NCBI RefSeq assembly: GCF_900104895.1
Contig: NZ_LT629742.1
Coordinates: 3,100,001-3,164,000 of the forward strand
Direction: 5' to 3'
Origin: Microterricola viridarii
GTDB taxonomy: Bacteria > Actinomycetota > Actinomycetes > Actinomycetales > Microbacteriaceae
DNA length: 64,000 bases
In this document: positions 33,115-42,153 of the stretch, piece by piece
Numbering within the stretch: the stretch's first letter is position 1
Layout: each line of letters opens with the position of its first letter
Position numbers and translations under genes: made by a program
Notes under the pieces: model-generated
What the model was told of the DNA's origin: nothing
The model's input: only the letters and a program-made list of their open reading frames with translations
The model's database searches: none

Positions 33115-34163
33115 GCGATGCCTCCGATGGCCTCGGTGTTGCCAGGTGAAGTCGTGGCAGGGGAAACGGCGGGTGAGGCAGAAAGCGGTGCGGAGCGCGG
33201 CGCAGCGGATACCGCGGCGGACGGTGTGAGGGAGCCGACCGGCTCCGCGTCCCAGCGGCCGTAGACCAGCTCGGTGTTCGAGTTGACCTGCGCGGCCAGC
33301 ACGGCGACGTCGGTGCCGAGCTCGGCCGCCATGGCGCGCAGCGTCAGCGGCAGCAGGTAGGGGGCATTGGGCCGGCCGCGGAACGGCGTCGGCGTGAGGA
33401 AGGGGGCATCCGTCTCGACCAGGATCTGGGAGCGCGGGATGACGGCGAGGGCGTCGCGCAGGTTCTGCGCGTTCTTGAAGGTGACCGTGCCGGCGAAGGA
33501 GAGGAACCAGCCGTTGTCGGCGCAGACCTTGGCCATCTCGGCGTCGCCGGAGAAGCAGTGGAAGACGGTGCGCTCGGGCGCCCCGACCCGCAGCAGCGTC
33601 TCGATCACGGCGTCGTGCGCGTCACGGTCGTGGATCTGCATGGCCAGGCCGTGGCGCTTGGCGATGTCGATGTGCGCCTCGAACGAGCGGTGCTGGGCGG
33701 CGCGCCCCTCCTCGCCGGTGCGGAAGTAGTCCAGGCCGGTCTCGCCGACGGCCACGACGCGTGGCAGCGCGGCGAGCCGGTCGATCTCGGCGATCGCCGC
33801 GTCGAGCCCGCCTTGCCAGCTGCCGTCCGGGCCGCCGGCGGTGTCGTAGATGGGCGCCTCATTGGGGTGGATCGCCACGGCCGCGAGCATGCGCGGCTCG
33901 ATCGCGGCGGTCGCCGCGGACCACTGCGAGGTGGGTACGTCTCCGCCGACCTGGATCACGCCGCGCACGCCGACGGCCGAGGCCCGGTCGAGCTGCTCGC
34001 GGTAGTCGAGCGGGTTGTCGCCGTCGGCGATCTCGAGGTGCGTGTGGTTGTCGTAGATGCCGACGGTGAGCGCCTCCGGCAGCGGGGGGTAGCTGAGCTC
34101 CCGCCCCTCGGTCTGTGCGCGTGTGCGGACGTGCCCCGAGATATCAATGTTGGCGTCGCTCAT
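33111..34163 (-). CDS. tatD: TatD-family hydrolase
   Basis: A 350-residue TIM-barrel metal-dependent nuclease. Metal ligands are visible in YDNHTHLE, VGETGLDYFR, QIHDRDAHD, FHCFSGD and the late ILVETDAPFLTP. TatD proteins act as 3'-5' exonucleases in DNA and RNA quality control. SD sequence AGGAGG precedes the ATG. The last 40 residues are an added Ala/Ser/Pro-rich tail (AVSAAPRSAPLSASPAVSPA). It is coupled to rsmA. No rpfB lies between them, unlike in mycobacteria. Confidence 0.92.
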   Translation of the reverse strand: MSDANIDISGHVRTRAQTEGRELSYPPLPEALTVGIYDNHTHLEIADGDNPLDYREQLDRASAVGVRGVIQVGGDVPTSQWSAATAAIEPRMLAAVAIHPNEAPIYDTAGGPDGSWQGGLDAAIAEIDRLAALPRVVAVGETGLDYFRTGEEGRAAQHRSFEAHIDIAKRHGLAMQIHDRDAHDAVIETLLRVGAPERTVFHCFSGDAEMAKVCADNGWFLSFAGTVTFKNAQNLRDALAVIPRSQILVETDAPFLTPTPFRGRPNAPYLLPLTLRAMAAELGTDVAVLAAQVNSNTELVYGRWDAEPVGSLTPSAAVSAAPRSAPLSASPAVSPATTSPGNTEAIGGIA

Positions 34164-34226
34164 CGTCGTTCCTCCTGGCCCCGGTCCCTGGGCGGCCGCG
34201 AACGGCCGCCCCGGGCAGCGGGCATG

Positions 34227-35789
34227 TTATTCGGCCGAGGTCTCGATCCGCGGGAACAGGGCCTCGAGCGGGGTGACCGTCCCGGATCCGGTCCACTCCC
34301 AGGCCTGGTCGATGCGCACGTCCTGCACGACGCCGTCGCCGCCGAGCGCGGTCCACAGCGTCGCGGTCGCCTTGGTGAGCACCGGCGAGAGCAGCACGGC
34401 GAGCGTGCCGAGGCCGCGGACGGCGGTGTTCAACACCGTCTCCAGGCGCTCCCGCTTCTCCGGGTCCTTGGCGAGAGCCCACGGCTCCTGCTCGGTGATG
34501 TAGCCGTTCAGGGCGTCGACGAGCTCCCACACGGTGCCGATGGCCTCGTGGATGGCGAGCCGGTCGATCGCGATCGATGCCGTGGCGGTCGCCGTGCGCT
34601 CGATCGCGCGGATGGCGGCATCCGCGTCGGTCATGTCGCCGGCGGCGGGGATGACGCCGTCGCAGTAGCGGTTGACCATGGCGATCACGCGCGAGGCGAG
34701 GTTGCCGAAGCCGTTGGCCAGCTCGGAGGTGTAGCGGGCGTGCAGGTCCTCCCAGGAGAAGGAGCCGTCCTGGCCGAAGTGGATGGCGCGGAGGAAGTAG
34801 TAGCGGAACGCGTCGGAGCCGAAGGTGTCGGTGATCTGCGTCGGGGCGATGCCGGTGAGCTTGGACTTGGACATCTTCTCGCCGCCGACGAGCAGCCAGC
34901 CGTGGCCGAAGACGCGGTGCGGCACCTGCAGGCCGGCGGCCATGAGCATGGCCGGCCAGATGACGGCGTGGAAGCGCAGGATGTCCTTGCCGACGAGGTG
35001 GGTGGCCGGCCAGCGGCGCTCGAACTCGGCATCGTCCTGGCCGTAGCCGACGGCGGTGACGTAGTTCAGCAGCGCGTCGAACCAGACGTAGACGACGTGC
35101 GTCTCGTCCCAGGGCACCTTGACGCCCCAGTCGAAGCTGGAGCGCGAGATGGAGAGGTCGTCGAGGCCGGAGCGGACGAAGGACATGACCTCGTTGCGGG
35201 CGCTCTCCGGCTGCACGAAGTCTGGACGCTCCTCGTAGAGAGCCAGCAGCTGCTCGGCGAAGGCGCTCATCTTGAAGAAGTAGTTCTTCTCGTGCAGCAG
35301 CTCGACGGGCTTGGAGTGGATCGCGCAGACCTTCTGGCCGGCGTAGTCGCCCTCGCCGTCGAGCAGGTCGCCCGGCTGCTTGTACTCCTCACAGCCGACG
35401 CAGTAGAAGCCCTCGTACTCGCCGGTGTAGATGTAGCCCGTGTCGTAGAGGTGCTGCAGGAACTTCTGCACGTTCTCTTCGTGGCGCTTCTCGGTGGTGC
35501 GGATGAAGTCGTCGTTGGAGAGGTCGATGGTCTCCAGCAGCGGCTTCCACGCCTCCTCGACGAGCTTGTCGGCCCATTCCTGCGGGGTGACGCCGTTGGC
35601 GGTCGCCGTGCGCAGGATCTTCTGGCCGTGCTCGTCGGTGCCGGTCAGGAACCAGGTGTCGTCGCCGCGCTGGCGGTGCCAGCGCGCGAGCACATCGGCG
35701 GCCACCTCGGTGTAGGCGTGTCCGATGTGCGGCACGTCGTTGACGTAGAAGATCGGCGTGGTGACAAAGAAAGAGGAGCCATCGGACAT
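34227..35789 (-). CDS. metG: methionyl-tRNA synthetase
   Basis: A 520-residue class I synthetase, the short monomeric form without the C-terminal tRNA-binding domain. The HIGH motif is in VNDVPHIGHAYTEV and KMSKS is in GGEKMSKSKLTG. Two C-x2-C-type zinc elements are reduced here to YCVGCEEY. It charges tRNA-Met. The second Met (MSDGSSF) is chosen over the first because a -10-like TAGAAT lies exactly 7 nt upstream, fitting the leaderless pattern of neighbouring genes. Confidence 0.95.
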   Translation of the reverse strand: MSDGSSFFVTTPIFYVNDVPHIGHAYTEVAADVLARWHRQRGDDTWFLTGTDEHGQKILRTATANGVTPQEWADKLVEEAWKPLLETIDLSNDDFIRTTEKRHEENVQKFLQHLYDTGYIYTGEYEGFYCVGCEEYKQPGDLLDGEGDYAGQKVCAIHSKPVELLHEKNYFFKMSAFAEQLLALYEERPDFVQPESARNEVMSFVRSGLDDLSISRSSFDWGVKVPWDETHVVYVWFDALLNYVTAVGYGQDDAEFERRWPATHLVGKDILRFHAVIWPAMLMAAGLQVPHRVFGHGWLLVGGEKMSKSKLTGIAPTQITDTFGSDAFRYYFLRAIHFGQDGSFSWEDLHARYTSELANGFGNLASRVIAMVNRYCDGVIPAAGDMTDADAAIRAIERTATATASIAIDRLAIHEAIGTVWELVDALNGYITEQEPWALAKDPEKRERLETVLNTAVRGLGTLAVLLSPVLTKATATLWTALGGDGVVQDVRIDQAWEWTGSGTVTPLEALFPRIETSAE

Positions 35790-35848
35790 GCGCTCCATTC
35801 TATTCGGGCGCAGGATGCCGCTGGGGCGCGTTACCGGAGGCGGGGCGT

Positions 35849-37117
35849 TCAGCGGTCGATCACCGGTTCGCCCTCCTCCTCCGTCTCCGCTTCGGCCTCC
35901 GCTTCGGCCTCGGCCAGGGCGGCGGCCTCTGCGGCCTCTTCCGCGTCCAGCTGTTCGGAGGGGTGCGGGTGATGCTGTCCGCGCAGGTGCCCGAGCACGG
36001 GGGGCAGGTTCTCGAAGACCCGCATCCTGGCGTGCTTGGTGGGAACGTCGACGGTCGAGGCGGATTCCTTGAGGGCCACCCCGTGCGCGGTGGCGCCGTG
36101 CACGCGTTGCCGGGAGTAGCCGACCGGGTGCATGCCGAGCAGGATCTTGCCCCTGACGTGCCCGCGGTCCAACTCCTCGAACGCCTCCCGGACCTCGTCG
36201 ATGGCGAAGATGTCAGAAATGGGCAGCAGCAGCCGGTGCTGCACGGCCAGTCGGGCGAGTCGGCTGACGACTTCGTGCCCGTACTCCTCGGCGCTCTCGT
36301 CGGCGATGTCCGAGCCGTCCGCGCGGGAAGCGGCTGCACCGGAGCCCCGCGTACCCGGCTTGGTGCGACCGTACTCATCGAGCCCGTAGTCGAACACGCC
36401 GTCCCAGTCGACGACGCTGCGGATGCGCGCCTCCTTCACGTTGAGCTCGCGCGCGATCTCGAGGTTCTGCCCCCCGAACGCGTCGAGGTACACGTCGACC
36501 CCCTCGGGCGCGAGCTCCCGGATCTGGCCGGCGACATCGCCGTCGTGGATCACCGGGATCACATCGAGCTGGCGGAGGAAGTCGGCGTTGCGCTCGCTGA
36601 CCGTGCCGATGACCTTCGCCCCGCGCAGGCGGGCCAGCTGGGCTGCGATGCAGCCGACGCCGCCGGCCGCGGCCGAGATGACGACGGTGTCGCCCTGGCC
36701 GATGTCCACCGCGTTGATCGCGGCCCACGCGGTGGTGCCCGTCACGAACAGGCTGCCGGCGACCTCCCAGGGGAGGTGCGGCGGCTTGGGGGTGATGTTC
36801 GTGGCGGGCACGGTCAGGTGGGTGGCGTGCGAGCCGCGCGAGACGTGCCCGATGACTTCGTCGTTCACCGACCACCCGGTGACGCCGGGGCCGATGCCGC
36901 GGACGAAGCCGGCGAAGTCCGAGCCCTGGCCCTGCGGGAAGTGCGCCGGTATCCGATCGGCCAGTTTGCCTTCGCGCAGCCGCGAGTCCGCCGGGTTCAC
37001 CCCGGCCGCGACCACCTCGATCAGCACCTCGCCCTCTCCGGGCACAGGCATGTCAATGTCAACGACCTCGAGAACCTCTGGACCGCCGTATTGCGAGAAC
37101 TTCACTGCTTTCGGCAC
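35849..37117 (-). CDS. quinone oxidoreductase-like dehydrogenase with acidic tail
   Basis: A 422-residue zinc-free medium-chain dehydrogenase. The N-terminal GroES-like domain has AAGVNPADSRLREG; the cofactor site is ISAAAGGVGCIAAQLARLRGA near residue 150. No zinc ligands are present. It probably reduces quinones or enones with NADPH. About 90 residues are added after the normal end (KILLGMHP), finishing in an Ala/Glu stretch of some 30 residues (AEAEAEAEAETEEE). The corresponding DNA is a run of near-repeat hexamers, suggesting slippage growth. An insert GSGAAASRADGSDIADESAE near residue 260 is also unusual. Confidence 0.8.
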   Translation of the reverse strand: MPKAVKFSQYGGPEVLEVVDIDMPVPGEGEVLIEVVAAGVNPADSRLREGKLADRIPAHFPQGQGSDFAGFVRGIGPGVTGWSVNDEVIGHVSRGSHATHLTVPATNITPKPPHLPWEVAGSLFVTGTTAWAAINAVDIGQGDTVVISAAAGGVGCIAAQLARLRGAKVIGTVSERNADFLRQLDVIPVIHDGDVAGQIRELAPEGVDVYLDAFGGQNLEIARELNVKEARIRSVVDWDGVFDYGLDEYGRTKPGTRGSGAAASRADGSDIADESAEEYGHEVVSRLARLAVQHRLLLPISDIFAIDEVREAFEELDRGHVRGKILLGMHPVGYSRQRVHGATAHGVALKESASTVDVPTKHARMRVFENLPPVLGHLRGQHHPHPSEQLDAEEAAEAAALAEAEAEAEAETEEEGEPVIDR

Positions 37118-37190
37118 GGTGCACCTCCAACACTGGCTTCAACGGATTAAACGCAGCCGGGCCGTGCGTTGTTCCCGGCTGCTGGCACCA

Positions 37191-37985
37191 TCACGGCAGG
37201 ATCGCCCCGGCCGAGATGTTGAGGTTCGCGGCCGTGATCGTGCGGGCGTGCTCGGAGGCGGCGAAGACCGCGACGTTGCCGACGTCCTCCAACAGCGCGG
37301 CTCTGCCGAGCATTGTGTCGGCGGTGACCATCTCGGCGATCTGGGCGAACTCTGCCGCCTCGACGGGGTCGGCCGGGGTGTCGCCCAACACGCCGCCCGT
37401 CTGGATCATCACCGTGCGCACGCCCCGGGGACCGAGCTCTGCGGCGAACTGCTTCTGCAGGTGGTCGACGGCCTGCAGCGCCACCTGGAATCCGCCCATG
37501 CCGAAGCCGCGCACCGGATCGCCGGTGCCGCCGAAGAACAGCAGCACCCCGGAGCCCTGCGCGCTCATCTGCCTGGCCGCGGCCCGCGCCGTGAGGAATG
37601 CGGTGCGCACCCCCAGGTGGATGGGGCGCTCGAAATCGGCGAGCGACATGTCCACGAGCGGCGTCCCCATCACCTCGCCGATGCCGATCACGTTCAGTGA
37701 GATGTCGATGCGGCCGGATTGCTCGACCACCGCGGCCGCGTGTCGCTCGACCTGTTCCTCGTCCAGCGCGTCGACGACAGCCGGCTCGGCCTGCCAGCCC
37801 GCCGCGCGGAGCTCGACGGCGAGTTGCTCCACCGGTTCGGCGGTGCGACCGGCCAGGTGCACGGTGGCGCCGGCGCGGGCGAACGCGCGCGAGACCGCGC
37901 CGCCGATCTGGCCTCCAGCACCGTAGACGATGGCAACACGGCCGTCGAGTAGTCGGCTCCCCGAGTGGCTCTCCTGCGGCTGCAT
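37191..37985 (-). CDS. atypical short-chain dehydrogenase lacking the YxxxK pair
   Basis: A 264-residue Rossmann protein. The cofactor motif is AIVYGAGGQIGGAVSRAFAR, followed by VHLAGRT, which suggests NADP. Where classical SDRs have Ser and Tyr-x3-Lys, this protein has FFGGTGDPVRGFG and FQVALQAVDHL, so Tyr is Phe and Lys is Leu. It may therefore act differently or serve as a binding protein. The ATG is set by GTGGAGG 5 nt upstream. It is separated from the quinone oxidoreductase by 73 bp on the same strand and may be cotranscribed. Confidence 0.75.
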   Translation of the reverse strand: MQPQESHSGSRLLDGRVAIVYGAGGQIGGAVSRAFARAGATVHLAGRTAEPVEQLAVELRAAGWQAEPAVVDALDEEQVERHAAAVVEQSGRIDISLNVIGIGEVMGTPLVDMSLADFERPIHLGVRTAFLTARAAARQMSAQGSGVLLFFGGTGDPVRGFGMGGFQVALQAVDHLQKQFAAELGPRGVRTVMIQTGGVLGDTPADPVEAAEFAQIAEMVTADTMLGRAALLEDVGNVAVFAASEHARTITAANLNISAGAILP

Positions 37986-38053
37986 GGGCACCTCCACCGC
38001 CATGATCGCACCGGCACCGGCCGCCCGCAATCCCCGCCCAGATCGGGCGGGGC

Positions 38054-38899
38054 CTAGGGCGTGGTTGGCTTGCCCGGCTTGGCCGGCTTGGCCTCCAAGG
38101 CCGCCTGGTAGAGCTCGCGCTTGCCGAGCCCGGTGCCCTCCGAGACGACGGCCGCGGCATCCTTCAACCGCTCCCCCGCCGCCACCAGCGCCAGCACCTC
38201 GGCGATGCCGCCGGCCAGGTCGCCGACGCGCTTCTCCGCCCCGGCCACGACGATGCAGATCTCGCCCTTGACCCCGGATGCCGCCCACTCGGCGAGTTCG
38301 GCTGCGGTGCCGCGCTTGACCTCCTCGTAGAACTTCGTGAGCTCCCGGCAGACCACGACGCGGCGCTCGGCGCCGAACACGCTCGCCATGTCGGCGAGGG
38401 AGGCGGCCAGGCGGTTCGGCGACTCGAAGAACACCATGGTGCGGCGCTCGTCGCGCAGCTCGGTGAAGGTGCTGACCCGCTCCCCGTGCTTGCGCGGCAG
38501 GAAGCCCTCGAAGGTGAACCGGTCGGTCGGCAGGCCGGAGACGGCGAGGGCGGTGAGCACGGCACTCGGGCCGGGCAGCGCGGTCACGGTGACGCCGGCG
38601 CTGGCGGCGGCGTCGACCAGGTGGAAGCCGGGATCGGAGACGGTCGGCATGCCGGCGTCGCTCAGCACGAGCACGTCGCCCTCACGGGCCAGCTCGACGA
38701 GCTCGATCGACTTCTCGCGCTCGTTGTGGTCGTGCAGGGCGATGAGGCGGGGGCGGTTCTCGATGCCGAGGGCGGCGAGCAGGCGCTGCGTGACGCGGGT
38801 GTCCTCTGCCGCGATCACCGTGGCGGAGCCGAGCGCCTCGACCAGGCGCACCGAGGCGTCCTTGAGATTGCCGATGGGGGTCGCCGCGAGAATGATCAT
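38054..38899 (-). CDS. rsmI: 16S rRNA (cytidine-1402-2'-O)-methyltransferase
   Basis: A 281-residue tetrapyrrole-methylase-fold enzyme. MIILAATPIGNLKDASVRLV, AAEDTRVTQRLL, LSDAGMPTVSDPG, ALPGPSAVLTALAVSGLPTD and FFESPNRL are diagnostic for RsmI. It 2'-O-methylates C1402 in the decoding centre. A -10-like CAGACT lies 6 nt before the ATG. It is divergent from the mannosyltransferase gene with only 27 bp between start codons, an arrangement also found in mycobacteria. Confidence 0.95.
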   Translation of the reverse strand: MIILAATPIGNLKDASVRLVEALGSATVIAAEDTRVTQRLLAALGIENRPRLIALHDHNEREKSIELVELAREGDVLVLSDAGMPTVSDPGFHLVDAAASAGVTVTALPGPSAVLTALAVSGLPTDRFTFEGFLPRKHGERVSTFTELRDERRTMVFFESPNRLAASLADMASVFGAERRVVVCRELTKFYEEVKRGTAAELAEWAASGVKGEICIVVAGAEKRVGDLAGGIAEVLALVAAGERLKDAAAVVSEGTGLGKRELYQAALEAKPAKPGKPTTP

Positions 38900-38926
38900 G
38901 TGTCCAGTCTGGCCTAGCATGGGCGA

Positions 38927-40666
38927 ATGAGCATCGGGACGTCGCAGCAGCCGAGCGGCGATGACGCACCCAGCTCCCCCGTTCTGGCCGCGGGGCCGGT
39001 CGGCCAGACCGCGCCGGTGGGCCCGCCCGAGCAACAGATCGGGCAGCCGACCGAGCAGCCGACTGAGCCGGTCGCGGAGCGGCCGGAGCCGCGCGGCAGC
39101 CGCCTCGACGAGTGGTGGGGCCACCTGCTCCGCACGCCCGGCCGGCGGCGGCTCTGGTACTGGGGCGGCCCGATCGCCGTCACGCTGCTCGCCGCCGTCC
39201 TGCGGCTGTGGAACCTGGCCAGCCCGCACTCCCTCGTCTTCGACGAGACCTTCTACGTCAAAGACGCGTACACACTGCTGAACAACGGCTACGAATCGCA
39301 GTGGCCGGCCGGCGCCGACGAGCGCTTCAACTCCGGAGACACCGACATCTTCAGCGACGAGGGCTCCTTCGTGGTGCACCCTCCGCTCGGCAAGTGGGTG
39401 ATCGCCCTCGGCCTGGCCGCCTTCGGCGCCGACAACTCCTTCGGCTGGCGCATCGGCACCGTCGTCGTCGGTGTTCTCGCCGTCTTCCTGCTCACGGTGA
39501 TCGCCCGGCGACTGTTCGCCTCGACCATCGTCGCCGTCATCGTCGGCTTCCTGTTCGCGATCGACGGGCACGCGATCGTGATGTCGCGGGTGGCACTGCT
39601 CGACGGCATCCTGATGTTCTTCGCCCTGCTCGGCTTCGGCGCCATCCTGCTCGACCGCACCTGGCACGAGAAGCGCCTGCGCGCCTGGCTGGCCGAACGC
39701 CAGGCGAGGGTGGATGCCGGCCTGGCCACCGAGTCCAGCTGGGGCCCCGGCCTGTGGTGGCGGCCGTGGCTGCTCGCGGCCGGGCTCGCCTTCGGCATGG
39801 CGGCGAGCGTCAAGTGGTCTGGCCTGTACTTCCTGGCCGCCTTCGGCGTCTACGTGGTCGTCGTCGACGCCCTCGCGAGGCGGCGGGCCGGCGTGGCCTT
39901 CTGGGCGAGCGCGGCCGTGCTCAAACAGGGCCCCATCTCGTTCCTGTTGATGGTGCCGATCGCCCTCGCGACCTTCATCGCCAGCTGGACCGGCTGGTTC
40001 CTCACGGCCGGCGGCTACTACCGCAGCTGGGCCAGCGAGGCCGGCAACGCCTGGACCGGCGCGCTCGCCTGGGTGCCGGAGAGCGTGCAGAGCTTCTGGC
40101 ACTACCAGGTCGCCGCCTACGAGTACCACGTGGGCCTCAGCACCCCGCACCCCTATCAGGCGAACCCGCTCACCTGGCTGTTCATGACCCGACCGACGAG
40201 CATGTACTACAAGGGCTCGAGCCTCGGCGAGGACGGCTGCCTGGCCGACCTGTGCAGCGCGGCGATCCACTCCGTCGCCAACCCGCTGATCTGGTGGGCT
40301 GCCGCGGCCGCCGCGTTCTACTTGCTGTACCGGCTGGCGCGCTACCGCGAATGGCAGACCGGACTGATCCTGATGGGCGTCGCCGCCGGCTACCTGCCCT
40401 GGCTGATGTACCTGAACCGCACCGTCTACCAGTTCTACACAATCGCCTTCGAGCCGTACCTGCTGCTCGGCCTCGGCGTCGTGATCGCCGTCATCCTCGG
40501 CCGACGCGACAACCCCCGCTGGCGCCGTCAACGCGGCATCGGGGTGGTCGCGGTCTACCTCAGTGTCGCCGCACTGGTCAGCGCCTTCTTCTACCCGATC
40601 TGGACGGCCCAACTCGTGCCGTACTGGTTCTGGCACCTGCACATGTGGCTGCCCAGTTGGGTCTGA
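38927..40666 (+). CDS. pmt: protein O-mannosyltransferase (GT39)
   Basis: A 579-residue polytopic membrane enzyme. About 70 residues of Pro/Glu/Gln-rich cytosolic leader precede ten or eleven membrane helices. The catalytic loop has the Asp-Glu pair in LVFDETFYVKDAY, and VVHPPLGKWVIALG and MSRVALLDGILMFFALLG are typical. It transfers mannose from polyprenyl-phosphate-mannose to exported proteins during Sec translocation. A -10-like TAGCAT 6 nt before the ATG indicates a leaderless message. Divergent from rsmI. Confidence 0.93.
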   Translation: MSIGTSQQPSGDDAPSSPVLAAGPVGQTAPVGPPEQQIGQPTEQPTEPVAERPEPRGSRLDEWWGHLLRTPGRRRLWYWGGPIAVTLLAAVLRLWNLASPHSLVFDETFYVKDAYTLLNNGYESQWPAGADERFNSGDTDIFSDEGSFVVHPPLGKWVIALGLAAFGADNSFGWRIGTVVVGVLAVFLLTVIARRLFASTIVAVIVGFLFAIDGHAIVMSRVALLDGILMFFALLGFGAILLDRTWHEKRLRAWLAERQARVDAGLATESSWGPGLWWRPWLLAAGLAFGMAASVKWSGLYFLAAFGVYVVVVDALARRRAGVAFWASAAVLKQGPISFLLMVPIALATFIASWTGWFLTAGGYYRSWASEAGNAWTGALAWVPESVQSFWHYQVAAYEYHVGLSTPHPYQANPLTWLFMTRPTSMYYKGSSLGEDGCLADLCSAAIHSVANPLIWWAAAAAAFYLLYRLARYREWQTGLILMGVAAGYLPWLMYLNRTVYQFYTIAFEPYLLLGLGVVIAVILGRRDNPRWRRQRGIGVVAVYLSVAALVSAFFYPIWTAQLVPYWFWHLHMWLPSWV

Positions 40667-40892
40667 ATCCGGCCTGGACACGCCCGGAAAATCGGGCACA
40701 TTGCCCGCGAGGAACATACACCCTTCATATTCCCGCCACGGCATGCAACCAGCGTGTAATCGAGGCCGTTTCTCAGCCAAAGCGACGTAGGCTGCTCTCA
40801 TCTGATCGCAATGTCGCCGTATGAATTTCGACACGTGAGCTCCGGGCAGTTGCCCACCCCCGACTGGGAAGTCACTCACACGAAGGTCGACG

Positions 40893-42035
40893 ATGAGCGA
40901 AGCGAACGCCGCCCCCCTTGCCGCCGGAGCCGCGGCATCCGTCACAATCACCAAGCCTGCCGTGCGGATCATCCGCACCCGCCCCGGCGGTGACCGGCAG
41001 AACCCCACCACCGAGTACTCGGCCCTGCTGCACACCGTGCGCAACCTCGGCCTGCTGCGCCGCGCCACGTGGTTCTACTGGATGATCTTCGGCATCCTGC
41101 TGGCCGCCCTCGGCGGCATCGTCACCGGCTTCGTGCTGCTGGGCGACAGCTGGTTCCAGCTGCTCATGGCCGCGGCCCTCGGCATCGTGCTCACCCAGTT
41201 CGCCTTCCTGGCGCACGAGGCCTCGCACCGCACCGTGTTCGAATCGGGCAAGGCCAACGACCGGGCCGGGCGCATCCTCGCCAACGCCTTCGTCGGCATC
41301 AGCTACTCCTGGTGGATGACCAAGCACTCGCGGCACCACTCGAACCCGAATGTCGTGGGCAAGGACCCCGACATCGACAACGACTTCATCGTGTTCCAGC
41401 CGGAGGAGGCCGCCAAGGTCAACCGCGTTCACGCCTTCGTCACCCGCCGCCAGGGCTGGCTGTTCTTCCCGATGCTCACCCTCGAGGGCCTGAACCTGCA
41501 CATGCACGGCCTCCGCACCGTCATGGGCAAGGGCAAGGTCGACAAGCGCGGCCTCGAGATCAGCATGATCGTCACCCGCCTGGCCGCCTACCTGGCCGTG
41601 CTCTTCCTCTTCCTCCCCCTCGGCATGGCGTTCGCCTTCCTCGGCGTGCAGCTGGCCGTGTTCGGCGTGTACATGGGCGCGTCCTTCGCCCCCAACCACA
41701 AGGGGATGCCGATCCTCCCGCACGACTCCAAGGTCGATTTCCTGCGCCGCCAGGTGCTCACCAGCCGCAACATCCGCGGCGGCTGGGGCATGCTCACCTT
41801 CATGGGCGGCCTGAACTACCAGATCGAGCACCACCTGTTCCCGAACATGCCGCGCCCGCACCTGCGCAAGGCGCAGGAGCTCGTGAAGGAGTACTGCCAG
41901 GCGCACTCGATCAGCTACACCGAGACGGGCCTGTTCCAGAGTTACGGCATCGTCGTCGAGTACCTGAACAGGGTGGGGCTCTCGGCCCGCGACCCGTTCG
42001 ACTGCCCGATGACGCAGCGCTTCCGCACCCACTAA
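40893..42035 (+). CDS. membrane fatty acid desaturase
   Basis: A 380-residue acyl-lipid desaturase-like protein. Three histidine boxes for the di-iron site are present: HEASH near residue 109, HSRHH near residue 146 and QIEHHLFP near residue 312. Two pairs of membrane helices lie between them. It introduces double bonds into membrane acyl chains, often in response to cold. The 226-bp upstream region holds a small hairpin for the preceding gene (CGGGCA-cat-TGCCCG region near 40694) and presumably the promoter. A strong terminator follows. Confidence 0.92.
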   Translation: MSEANAAPLAAGAAASVTITKPAVRIIRTRPGGDRQNPTTEYSALLHTVRNLGLLRRATWFYWMIFGILLAALGGIVTGFVLLGDSWFQLLMAAALGIVLTQFAFLAHEASHRTVFESGKANDRAGRILANAFVGISYSWWMTKHSRHHSNPNVVGKDPDIDNDFIVFQPEEAAKVNRVHAFVTRRQGWLFFPMLTLEGLNLHMHGLRTVMGKGKVDKRGLEISMIVTRLAAYLAVLFLFLPLGMAFAFLGVQLAVFGVYMGASFAPNHKGMPILPHDSKVDFLRRQVLTSRNIRGGWGMLTFMGGLNYQIEHHLFPNMPRPHLRKAQELVKEYCQAHSISYTETGLFQSYGIVVEYLNRVGLSARDPFDCPMTQRFRTH

Positions 42036-42064
42036 TCGCACGCGCCACACGGCGTGCAGGAATA

Positions 42065-42123
42065 CAGGAGTAGAGCCCCGGCGGGCCAGATATGGCCTCG
42101 CCGCGGCTCTGCTCCTGTTTTTT
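42065..42123 (+). terminator. strong rho-independent terminator after the desaturase
   Basis: A long interrupted stem starts CAGGAG-t-AGAGCC and closes GGCTCT-g-CTCCTG, with a GGCC-agatat-GGCC apex, followed by six T. Confidence 0.92.
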
Positions 42124-42153
42124 GTCATTCCGGCATGCGGTTAGGCTCTCTAG

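Noticed and set aside
38054-41068. A 1004-codon open frame on the minus strand
   Set aside because: Only its last 281 codons (rsmI) are real. The rest lies antisense to the mannosyltransferase gene and is low-complexity, as expected opposite a G+C-rich gene.
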